64,000 nt of DNA from Sphingobacteriales bacterium (GTDB lineage: Bacteria; Bacteroidota; Bacteroidia; Chitinophagales; Chitinophagaceae). The position numbers were made by a program, and so were the translations under genes. Numbering within the stretch: position 1 is the first letter of the stretch; every line of letters starts with the position of its first letter. A model generated the notes under the pieces. The model did no database searches. It had not been told where the DNA came from and saw only the letters and a program-made list of their open reading frames with translations. Location: assembly GCA_004144175.1 (NCBI GenBank), contig SEFT01000006.1, positions 62,001 to 126,000 of the forward strand. Reading direction: 5' to 3'. This document shows, one piece after another, positions 53,601-62,800 of the stretch.

Positions 53601-56556
53601 TGGGCCGGGACGCAGTAAAATGCATTTGCAGGCGCGCAAGGTCAGTCGATTTTGGGACGGGGTCGCCTTGTATGGATAGGGATGTTTGTAGCTTGTTCTG
53701 CGGTTGCGTGTTGCGGACAGGCAGGTTCACGAGCAAGCTGTCAAAGGGCGTCCACGCAGGTGCAGTGAAGTTCATCTGGGGGATGAAGGTGTTGTTTTGC
53801 AATCTCATATTCAAAATATCATACGTACTTTGCTTTTCAAGCCGCATCATGCCGGGTCTTATCGTGTAGATAAAATGCAACTCGGGCATGAACCTCGTTT
53901 TTATATTCAGTGGCTCGAAAAAGCCTATGCTGTCGTTCATGTTCAGCGGGCCTATAGCAGTATAGGGCAGCCCTCTGGTGCTACCGTAGCCATTGTAAAC
54001 GTTGCCATTGGTAAACGCATCGTAAGTATTGATGCCCTGCACTATGCGGAAGTTTTGGCCATACTCGCTGCGATACATGAGCATGCGCCTGGCCCATATA
54101 TCCCGTTCTCCGGGCGTAAGGCTGTCGGACATCGTGTCTTTGTATATAAACCGGTAATTGCTGTAGCTGTAGTTTTTCGATAGTAAGCTGTCCAGGTTGA
54201 TGAACAGATTTGTCTTCATGCCTTTGCAGGCCACTACGCTGGTAATGGTGTATCGTGCATTGTGCGTGCGGATAGTTACCTGGTGCTCCCCCTCGGTGGT
54301 GAGCAGTGCGTGGGGATTATTGGTAAGCCTGAGCATACGAAGGTATACAGGGTTGCCGTCTATGTATATCGCATCGGGACTGGTGTAGGTACCGTTCTTG
54401 CAAAGGTATATGGCCATCTGGGATAGTTTGCTGTCGGGGATGCCATAGAGGTACCATGCGGTATGTGTGGGATTGAAGTAGATATGCTTATAGAAGAATA
54501 CCGTATCGGCGCCTGCTATGCTTGCGTTCTGCGGCGTAATGGGTATAGAAGACCGGCTGTTATTATATGATTTGAGGGTAATGCTCCGGTCAAATATCGG
54601 ATCGTCATCAAGGCCGGGCGCAAGGTAGCCTGCGTATTGCATAGCCGGTATAAACTCTTCTTTAAACTTAGCTGTATATGCAAATACCGTTACATTCGTA
54701 CGGGCAATGCCTTTGCCATTTACATCTTTTAGTGCTATACTGATGCTATCCTGCTGGCCGGGGAACACGATGTCTTTCTTTTTCATTTCTATCAGCATGC
54801 GCTTATGATACTTAGGTGCCACATAGGTACGATGTACTGCCTGGTCCTTTTGGCGGAATTGCGCTATCATCGTTACTGTGCGGTTCCTGCGGGAGTGTAT
54901 GGATAGGAGTGTGTCTTTGAGGATAGCTCCACTACCTGTGAGTTTATCGCCATCGTACAGCGCATAACGAAGATTGATTTTTTTAGGATTCAGGATGGTG
55001 AAATAGGCTGTGTCGCCGCGGTAGTCATCATATACCTCCAGGCTGTCGTTACCTGGTTCATAATATTGAAAAGAAGTGATACCTCCTGTATCGTTCGTTA
55101 TTTCGAACAGATATTGCCGTGTTGTTTCATCCATAAGTACTTCATAGGGGTAGCTGATCGCTTTTTTCTTTCCGTTTATCGTCATATTTCCATTTGCAGG
55201 TACGCTCTTCTTGTTCAGCATGGCCATAGCTATGATCTTATTGCCCGTCTCCTTTATCTGCAAATATTTTCCCGTAGCTGTATACTGGATAAAGAAGCTG
55301 GTATCTTTCCGTTCGAAGTTGCTGTTGACGAGGGTTATATCACAACGTAACTGTGCGCCCACTATTGCCGGCAGTACATCGGTCGAAAAGCCGACATACG
55401 TTTGTCCGTCGGGCGATACCGGCGTAGACTTCCTGAATATCGTATCCGGCACGAAAACCGGCTTTTGCGAGATGCCCTGGTAGTAGGGTAGTGTGACTGT
55501 GGTGTATATAGTGCCATCCAGCACAGGTAGGCCATTGGTATTGTAAGCATATGCAAATAGCATTACACTATCGCGCGGCTGGTATACCGGCACGTTGTCG
55601 CGTGTCACTCTTATGCGGGTCTCCTCCAGTTGATAATCTTCTACCTTCAGGTACTGCATTATCGTATTGTTAGATCCTTTCCCGGTGATGATCAGCTGGT
55701 ATCGCCTGTCCGTTTTTATAGAGTCGCCCAGTACAAATTCGCTGAAGTACACACCTTCTCCTTCTGCTTTCAGCTCATGTATCTGGTATCGTTTTCCATA
55801 CACTTCCTGTAGCTCCACTTTCACTCGTTCGCGTACGGCACCGTTTTCTTCCGGGTGCAAGAGGTATGCTTTATACTTTACTGTATCGCCGGGCCGGTAT
55901 ATAGGTTGGTTGGTTACCAGGTAGCCATTGTAAGTAGTATTCCTTGGCTTCGATTCGTTCCATGGATTGTAGCTGTTGTATTCTCTTTCGCGGCGGCTTT
56001 TCGCTCCGTTGTAGTAGAGCGCATACTCGCCGCGGCGTATCTCGATCAGCTCATTTTTTACCGGTTTCAGCATGTATCCTCTCATTTCCGGGTCGTAGGG
56101 TATCTTCTTCTTTCGCTGCACTACAGTGGCATCACTCATTGGCTTTCCGTCGTTGCTCCTTACCTCTAAGAGCTGCAAATCGCGCAGGTCGGCTATGCTG
56201 GTCGTAAAGCCCTTCTTTTCCCGTATATGCAGGTATATCCGGTCTTGCACAGCTTTGGCTACCACATAGTACGCAGGTACAATATCGGTAGCCAGTAGCG
56301 AATCTACCTTTGCCGCCGGTACCGCATAGGCAGGCTGTTGCATCCATGCAGCTGTTGTGGATATAGGTTTGTATTCGTAAACGACCTTATAAACCGAATC
56401 GACTGGTATCCGGTAGAGCAGCGCCATGCTTCCTTCCCAGGGCATTTCTTGTTTTTCCTTGTATTCAAACCAATTTGTCTGTGCATTTGTCTGAAGAGAA
56501 TAGACTGTCAGCAGGGCAGTTAATCCGGTCAGCAGGTTTAGTATCATCTTTTTCAT
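50683..56556 (-). CDS. Giant alpha-2-macroglobulin with carboxypeptidase-regulatory/TonB-plug insert
   Basis: 1957 residues from ATG 56556, chosen because it opens the signal peptide (MKKMILNLLTGLTALLTVYS); an ATG at 56610 would add 18 unrelated residues. There is no lipobox, so unlike the first alpha-2-macroglobulin it is not a lipoprotein. An MG2-like segment (NQPIYRPGDTVKYKAYLL) lies near residue 220. Residues about 1090-1170 are a CarboxypepD_reg domain (GSVYDDVNEPLIGAKVEV), followed to about 1260 by a TonB-plug-like segment (LEEITVTSYRV, SLSGSRSEGTLYYIDGVQVRGG). The A2M segment (WAIWEPNLWTNKEG) follows near 1320 and the thioester GCTEQ at Cys1529-Gln1532. The insert suggests an outer-membrane partner. 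It probably traps proteases at the envelope. Confidence 0.88.
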   Translation of the reverse strand: MKKMILNLLTGLTALLTVYSLQTNAQTNWFEYKEKQEMPWEGSMALLYRIPVDSVYKVVYEYKPISTTAAWMQQPAYAVPAAKVDSLLATDIVPAYYVVAKAVQDRIYLHIREKKGFTTSIADLRDLQLLEVRSNDGKPMSDATVVQRKKKIPYDPEMRGYMLKPVKNELIEIRRGEYALYYNGAKSRREREYNSYNPWNESKPRNTTYNGYLVTNQPIYRPGDTVKYKAYLLHPEENGAVRERVKVELQEVYGKRYQIHELKAEGEGVYFSEFVLGDSIKTDRRYQLIITGKGSNNTIMQYLKVEDYQLEETRIRVTRDNVPVYQPRDSVMLFAYAYNTNGLPVLDGTIYTTVTLPYYQGISQKPVFVPDTIFRKSTPVSPDGQTYVGFSTDVLPAIVGAQLRCDITLVNSNFERKDTSFFIQYTATGKYLQIKETGNKIIAMAMLNKKSVPANGNMTINGKKKAISYPYEVLMDETTRQYLFEITNDTGGITSFQYYEPGNDSLEVYDDYRGDTAYFTILNPKKINLRYALYDGDKLTGSGAILKDTLLSIHSRRNRTVTMIAQFRQKDQAVHRTYVAPKYHKRMLIEMKKKDIVFPGQQDSISIALKDVNGKGIARTNVTVFAYTAKFKEEFIPAMQYAGYLAPGLDDDPIFDRSITLKSYNNSRSSIPITPQNASIAGADTVFFYKHIYFNPTHTAWYLYGIPDSKLSQMAIYLCKNGTYTSPDAIYIDGNPVYLRMLRLTNNPHALLTTEGEHQVTIRTHNARYTITSVVACKGMKTNLFINLDSLLSKNYSYSNYRFIYKDTMSDSLTPGERDIWARRMLMYRSEYGQNFRIVQGINTYDAFTNGNVYNGYGSTRGLPYTAIGPLNMNDSIGFFEPLNIKTRFMPELHFIYTIRPGMMRLEKQSTYDILNMRLQNNTFIPQMNFTAPAWTPFDSLLVNLPVRNTQPQNKLQTSLSIQGDPVPKSTDLARLQMHFTASRPNYLVFHSLNNKGVYVFSNNTYSGNQYNVPSGDYEVIAIWNDTLQSKISKLQLRSGGITYIAIPDKQEPFDATTAPKWLRKGAAVIYNNAPVDVTFNTYDYTQEQDKGSVAGSVYDDVNEPLIGAKVEVMSGGQTIAGTSTDEEGNFMIRSLQPGSYDVKVNYVGFRQILVTHVIVSYKKTTHFVARMNVAGTALEEITVTSYRVPLIDRYSAGTTTIRTAEEIEKMPVRSTESVAYSTAGVYSNADGLSLSGSRSEGTLYYIDGVQVRGGANALTQGTVDQIQILVGGGFVEPDKTPPTGRKGLKPDAAKKFMADFLNNMQAASGMRQQFRDWAIWEPNLWTNKEGNTSFSVKYPDDMTSWKTYVLAMNEKGFWGKVMRLTRAFKPLAAELSVPRFLRYGDSVELVGKVMNYTGNPFNVKTSFLSQGNMVTTNTANITNARVAQLKLTAPAKNSADTVELVNTYMLQTDNGYTDGEERKIPVYPVGLIENKGDFFLMNRDTIVQSRPSDSAGYFTGKTTIHVDGSMLEVMLREIEQLKVYPHGCTEQLTTKLLAIYYEEEIKRLLGKKDFNNTKEKKEILEKLVRAQNHDGSFGWFYNNNTDIRVTNYVVSTMMKVNKDGWLDFIIRRALTHLSNNLLNMDSQNLIASLSTLSEAGYASDYRSHLHTIKFDKQTLYNQAAIVRIKKQQQLPYRRELDTVMSKANEGINELYWNGHSYDWYRDDLATTLLMYRTIYDDSIYGSKRDAIERYLLFKRTKGSYGNTAESGMVLTTLLPQLLRNNNAKPGKRTEVYLSGSITDTISSFPTTVQLKDKNPVINVRKQGFSPAFVSVNYEYFNMQPKERLATFEVKTTYLKDGLPMQSVLRQGDKIVLRTTVTCKKDAEYVMIDIPIPAGCFHGDEKPSVRWGIESSRERFKDRTVIYCSKMPKGTYTFDVPLQARYKGSFNVNPASASMMYYPEEYGNENMQRVVVK

Positions 56557-56880
56557 AACCGCGGATTTTAAAGAAGTGAACGTAGATAGGTGTTGTGGGC
56601 TTACTAACATAAAGTTAGTCTTGCGATACAGTTTGTCATCAGTTGTAAAGACATTTTACAATGCGGTGTATCTGTAGTGAGAATAGCATGACTTATCATC
56701 CTGTTGCAGCAATGTAGACCGTTGGTAATGGGGAGTTTAACCGATTTTTATCGTTGAGTATTGCCTGCTGATGCCGTGTGCTTTTCAATTCTCCCCTAAA
56801 TTTTAGTGGTTTGTCACAATAAAAAACAGCCTATACAGGTACGATATATTTTAGCATAACAATTCAAAACACACAGGTTA
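56557..56880. other. Intergenic region between divergent genes
   Basis: This gap separates the minus-strand alpha-2-macroglobulin from the small ORF at 56881. It holds the inverted repeat ACTAAC-N5-GTTAGT (56603-56619). On the minus strand its centre reads TAACTTTA (56610-56617), one base off a TAnnTTTG -7 box and about 55 bases before the ATG, so repeat and promoter may overlap. I see nothing else coding. Confidence 0.4.
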
Positions 56881-56976
56881 TGACAATACTTATCAGTGCC
56901 ATCGCTATAGTTGCAGTCCTTGCTTTTGTTATTTCAATGGAGCCTGATAACCAAGTGCTGAACGGCAGACGCTAAA
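56881..56976 (+). CDS. Very small single-span membrane protein candidate
   Basis: 31 residues: MTILISAIAIVAVLAFVISM forms one ideal membrane helix, followed by a polar tail (EPDNQVLNGRR) and a TAA stop. It lies alone in a 600-base gap between larger genes. The ATG follows an AT-rich leader with CACAGG 6 bases before it. Evidence is only its clean helix-plus-tail form, so it may be chance. Small membrane proteins of this kind often modulate transporters or kinases (general knowledge). Confidence 0.45.
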
Positions 56977-57162
56977 TTGTGTTCATTGTCTGAATCGTCT
57001 CTTGCAGGCCATTTCAGATGGCTGGTGAGATATGTGTAAATCAAACAAGAATATCTTGACTGGAGGATATAGATACTACATGCCGGCTATTTTTAGTTGG
57101 CTTTTTTATTTGTTGCTGATACGTGTTTAAAGATCGTTACTTTCAAAAAAGGGTAAGTAATA

Positions 57163-59435
57163 GTGCTGAAGATTTTTCCTGTTTTACTGCAATACTTTTT
57201 ATCCGGTCATCGGTACGGAAGGGTGTCAGCTTGCTTTGTATTTGCAGTGCTGGTTTTTAGTGCTGGCTATGCGCAGCAAACAATTGATCTAATCAGGAAT
57301 AACCGGTCCGATTACAGTATTATTCTATCCGAGGAACCAACTAAAGAAGAACGTCGCGCTGCTGATATACTACAAGAGCATATACTGAAAGCCACTAAGG
57401 TGAAATTGCCAATCGTAACTGAATCGCAAGAAACGAAACATGGCATTTACCTGGGCAATACCGAACGATATACTGTATCAGAATATGTTCGTGATGAAGG
57501 ATGTATTTTAAAAACAGATGGAGATGATATTATCATCAGTGGACGTAATGGGGCTGGTGTCATATATGGCGTTACGACATTCCTTGAGCGCTATGCTGGC
57601 TGTTATAAGCCGGATGTGGGAGCGGTGGAAACAAGAGAGCAGCGTAATATCTCTATACCTGCCGATCTGAATGTTACTTCCGAACCATCCTTCCTGTACC
57701 GCGAAGCACACTATCCATATTCCGAAGATGATAATTACATGCAATGGCACGCATTGAACCGGCTGGAAGATATGTGGGGCGTATGGGGGCATAGCTTCGA
57801 GCGATTGATGCCTGCCGATACTCACTTTGGTAAGCATCCTGAATATTTTGCGCTGGTAAATGGTAAGCGACAACCATCGCAGCTATGTCTCAGCAATGAA
57901 AAAGTATTCGACCTGATAGTGAAGGAACTGAAAGCCAGGATGGCGAAACACCGCGATGCCATGTACTGGTCCATAGCGCCGAATGACAATACGGGTTATT
58001 GCCGCTGCGATCGATGTAAGAAGGTAGATATAGAAGAGGATAGTCCCAGTGGCTCACTCATACGTTTTATGAATCGTGTTGCAGGTGTATTCCCTGATAA
58101 GCGGTTTACAACACTGGCCTATACGTACACCATCAAGCCGCCACGCAAGGCCAAGCCTGTATCAAATGTGTACATCTTCCTGAGCAATATCGAAGTGTAC
58201 CGTGACCTGCCGCTAGCAACAGAACCGTCTGCTGCCACTTTTTTACAGCACCTGAAGCAATGGGCTGCCGTCACTGATAACATCTTTATCTGGGACTATG
58301 CCACGCAGTTTACCAACTATCTGGCACCTTTCCCGAACCTGCACACACTACAAGACAACTTTAGGTTATATAAAGACCATCATGTAAAAGGCGTATTTGT
58401 TCAAGGCAGCGGCAGCACCTATAGCGACTTTGCTGAGCTAAGAAGCCATGTCTATGCAAAGTTGCTGTGGAATGTGAATACAGACGTAGAGCGCGAAGTG
58501 GCAGCATTCATATCCCGTTACTACGGCCCGCGGCTGCGCAGGTGTCAAAGTATTTGAACACACTCACAGGCGAGCTTTTGAAGAGCAAGCGTAAGCTCGA
58601 CATCTATGGCAATCCCGTGAACGAATGGGATGCTTACCTGAGCCCCGGCAAACTAAAAATATATTCAGCACTGCTGGCCGAAGCGTCGGGGAAAGCCACG
58701 GCTGGATCCGTTTATGCCGACCGCGTGAAGCGGCTGCAACTGTCGCTTGAGTATACAGCATTGCAGCAAGCCAGGTTCTTTGGTGCAGAGCAAGGTGGCA
58801 TGTATACGGTGCAGGGCGATGGATACGTCGTAAAAATGGGCTTAAGGGATCGCATTGCTGCTTTCGCAAAAGGCGCGGATAAAGCAAGGGTCACTGAGTT
58901 ATCAGAAGGTGGCCTGTCGCCGGCTGCCTATTCAAAAGAGTGGAACGATATATTGCGTGAGCCTCCTGTAAAGAATAAGATGTTGCATGCTGTTGCTATG
59001 TTTCAATATCCCTTTTCAGAGTTCTACCCTGCCAAAGGTGAACGTACACTAACGGATGGTGTTACAGGCTATGCAGACTACAGTTATAATTGGCTGCTGT
59101 TCGTAGGCATGCCTATGATAGCAAATGTACGAGCATCCGCTATGGTAGAATGTTCGGAAATAAACATCAGTTTTTTGCACGATGAACCGCATTTTATACA
59201 TGCACCCGACAACCTGCAAATAGAGATCTCTGAAGACGGTAAGAACTACAAAAAGTGTAAATACGAGATACAGAAAAGTGCATCGACCAAGAGCATAAGC
59301 AAGCATACTTTCTCTGTACGTAATGAAGGCATGCAGGTTCGGTATATTAAAGCACATGCATCTCTCGCCCAGTACACCATGCAAGGCTCATCAAGAAAGT
59401 TGTCTATTGCCTGCGATGAAATACTTGTAAAGTAA
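57163..59435 (+). pseudogene. DUF4838-type secreted protein broken by a single frameshift
   Basis: Two overlapping frames form one gene of about 757 residues. The first frame (57163-58557, GTG start) has a signal region (SACFVFAVLVFSAGYAQ), an N-terminal alpha/beta domain (SEEPTKEERRAADILQEHIL) and a catalytic-barrel-like middle (YWSIAPNDNTGYCRCDRC). It ends just after SRYYGP. The second frame runs on at GCG 58530 with AAAQVSKYLNTLTGELLKSK and a C-terminal discoidin-like end. One base is missing near 58527-58530, in GGCCCGCGG. DUF4838 proteins resemble family 67 glycoside hydrolases and often sit in polysaccharide loci. Either a real recent mutation or a sequencing or assembly error in a GC-rich spot explains it; both halves otherwise show normal codon use and no other lesions. 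Confidence 0.85.
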
Positions 59436-59806
59436 TTGGCCAGGTTGCGCCCATTCGCGCGTACGATAATATAAGGTTTTTACACAGATTAAAATTTTTA
59501 TTCTTTTTTTGATCGGTTCGGCAGGTGTTCGTCCCGCGTATTAATATTCAGTTATTACAATGGAAACAAGTTACTTATACTGATTTTTGTAGTGGATAAC
59601 TTGTTAGGTTTACGCATCATTGTATATCGCACAAAATATATTTTGATGACAAGTGCTTGACAATATTAAAAATTGTCCTAACCTTTGTTTCGCAGCCTTA
59701 GCCATATATATCACCATCAGTCACGGACGTTTTCTTCTCTTAGCTTTCTTTCAGGCGCTGCGCATTGTTCTTTCTAAGCCTGACATTTCTTTGTTCACCA
59801 TCAAAT
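59436..59806. other. Intergenic region with promoter of the giant PKD protein
   Basis: This 371-base gap holds the promoter candidate described at 59657-59687. An open frame from 59653 to 59928 crosses the next gene start in another frame; it was rejected because it lacks a signal and overlaps a clear one. No hairpin terminator is obvious after the DUF4838 gene. Confidence 0.4.
59657..59687 (+). promoter_or_regulatory. Promoter candidate with embedded inverted repeat
   Basis: TTGACA at 59657-59662 stands 19 bases before TAACCTTTG (59679-59687), a TAnnTTTG-like box with one extra base. The spacer contains GACAAT-N7-ATTGTC (59659-59664 and 59672-59677), a possible operator that would block polymerase. 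The leader to the ATG at 59807 would be about 115 bases. Confidence 0.4.
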
Positions 59807-62800
59807 ATGAAAACCATGAGAAGAACACACATGTCCTCCCTGCTGGGGGTCATCTTCGTGCTTTGCTTCAGCCTGTTGGCCAGGGGGCAAACACCCATCC
59901 CTATCTTCGGCGACAACACCGTCTGTAAAGGAGACACGGCTACCTATTCCGTTACTCCCACTCCAGGTCTTACTTATTCCTGGTCTACCACTTTCCAGGG
60001 CAATGTGAGTGCCCTCGGCTCTTCCAACGCTACTGTTACCTGGATAGGTACCGGTAGCGGTACTGTTTACGCATATGGTATCGATTCACTAGGCGACACT
60101 ATTCAGGCAGGCAATCTTGTAGTGGCTATCTCGCCGCTGCCGGTGCCTTACATCACCAGCAATGCGCAGGTGGGCTGTCAGCAGCTTGCAGGCGATAGCA
60201 CTAAGAAAGGCGAGCAGGGAAGGCAGTTGCCTCCCGAGATACTCGACGATGCAAACGGATGCCCCAAGGTATGCGAGTATAGTACAGTAACGTACTATGC
60301 GCACGACCAGCCGGGTACTACCTATACATGGGATGTTGCCGGCGAAGTATCCTTTGCCGATATGGGCGACTCCTGCATCGTCACATGGGGGCCGGCCGGC
60401 CCTGGTACTGTTACCGTAATAGCTACAAATGCCCAGGGCTGCGTAGCTAGTAAGGATATCTGTATCGAGATCATACACCGTCCACGGGCCATATTCTATA
60501 CCAAGCCCGATAGCACTTACAATGACAACACTACGGCCAATCTGTTGAACGTATGTCTTGGCGACAACATCATCTTCCACAACATCTCTACAGGTACTAC
60601 AGGTTCGCCTATAATGACCTGCTACTGGGATTTCGGAGATGGTACTGTGCTGCCAACTGGTGGCCCGCCATCGTCTGTTACACACAGCTACTCGTCGCCA
60701 GGCACCTACACTGTGATGCTGGTGGTAACGAATGCATGTAACTGCCGCGATACGGCGCGTATGCAGATAGACGTACAGCCAATACCGGGTGTAAAGATCA
60801 CGTGCCCTTCTGTAGTATGCGAAGGCGATACTGCAGGATACAAAGTGCATGTACCATGCGGTATGTACCTGTGGAGCGTTGAGGGAGGTACCATTCTGAA
60901 CACACCAGCCTACACAGACAGCATAGATGTAGTATGGAATAATGTAGACACCACAGGTTTTGGTTATGTGATATTTGACGGCGCACCATGCGGTGGCGTA
61001 TGTCCTGGCAAAACCATCATCAAAGTGCCTGTCATCAAACAAAACGGTCATATCTCCGGGCCGCTCATCGTATGCCCTAACAAGCAGTACATATACCGCT
61101 TGCCGCAATGGCCCACTACCGATTTTGTATGGTCTGTCACCACAAGCACAGGCGCAACGCTGCTGCCTACCGACCAGCGTAATGAGATCGTAGTGAATAC
61201 GGCTAATCCCGGTACCATCGTGTTGAAGTGCAACTACACTAACACGATGCTGGGTTGCGGCGGTACAGCAACTGTTATTATACAGGTGCAGCCTGCTGTG
61301 AGCATCATAGGGCCCGATAAGATGTGCCATAAAGACACCGGCAACTGGACATTATCAACTGGTGTTGGCAACTGGACATTGACACTGCCTGGTGGCGGAA
61401 CGTATAATGTTCCATCGAGCAGCAGCTTCAGTTATGTATTCAATACGCTGGGTACCTACTCGCTGTCGGTATCAGGTGCGTTCTGCGCTCCTGATGCAAT
61501 CGGCTTTACCGTATTGCCACTGCCTGCGCCACCTGATAGCCTTACAGGGCCAAACGTGGCTTGCTCGGGTATACCAACGCAGTACTTTGCCAAGAACCCG
61601 ATACCCGGTACTACGTTCAAGTGGTCGGCAGTTACGGGTACGGTCAACAATGCAACGGGTCCTTCTACCTATGCTAATTTTACAGGTACGGGCCCATGGG
61701 TGATTTCGGTGCAACGCCAGGAAACAGGTGGAGCGCATTGCTTATCGGCCCCTATCTCTAAGACTGTGGCATCACCGGTACCAAACTTCAATATCACTGG
61801 GCTTGATTCTCCTTGCCAAAGTACGTCTCACTCGTATAGCATAGGCTATACCGATGGCGATACTTACGAATGGAGTATTGTTCCGTCCACACTGGGTAGT
61901 GTTACCTCGGGCATTACTACACCATCAGCTACTGTACTGTGGAACAACGTGACCTCTCCGGGACAAACAGCTAAGCTCATCGTGAAAGTAAGGAAGTGTA
62001 CCAGCTTCTACTACGATACACTGGATGTGTTCGTAATGGCGGCACCGATCATTACTGTCGCTGTCGACTCTGACTCTGTATGTAGCGGCACGCCTGTTAA
62101 CTTCACCGTAAGTAGCACACCCGGCCTTACCGGCTGGACCAGCATAACCTGGGATTACGGTGATGGACCTCCTTTACCTGGTGGTCTTTCGCAGGGACAT
62201 ACGTATACTACCACCGGCGCTACTACCAATATTGCATTTACTGCAACGGTTACCATTGTTGATGCTAATGGTTGTGCTACCGTATCTGCAGCGGCTTCTC
62301 CAGTATGGGTGAAACCAGCGCCTGTAGCGCACGTATCGCCAGATGGGCCTTTCGTATTCTGTAATCCGCCTGTAAATATCAATCTTGTAGCAACCGTAAC
62401 GAGCGGTATTGGTGCAACTACCAACTATGCCTGGTCGCCCGGTCCTTCGGGCCCATTTGCCAACTCGATGACGGCTACCACATTCGGTAGTTACAGCTGC
62501 ACGGTAACCAATTCGAACGGATGTTCCGCTACGTCAAACGTAGTAAGCATCATTCAGGCTTGCGATACACCTTGCGGCCCTGGTACTCCTCCGGTATTGA
62601 CGGTAACACCAACGCTTACCTCTTGCGGTCATGTAGCTATCACTGCCAGCAGTACAGGTGGTTTCTCACCACAATGGGTATATCCACCAAATTCAATCAG
62701 CCCTGTGGTTACCGCTACCAGCTTCGATGCTGACTATGATGTGGCCGGTAATTACCAGTTCAGGTATATTGTATTTTACGTGAATAATACGGGTGATACT

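Noticed and set aside
58520-58535. Programmed ribosomal frameshift in the DUF4838 gene
   Set aside because: No slippery heptamer or following pseudoknot is visible; mutation or error is simpler.
59653-59928. 91-residue frame at the start of the PKD giant
   Set aside because: It has a non-ATG start and overlaps the true start and signal peptide in another frame.
60089-61330. Minus-strand frame of 413 residues
   Set aside because: Antisense to the PKD giant, whose frame carries clear PKD motifs.
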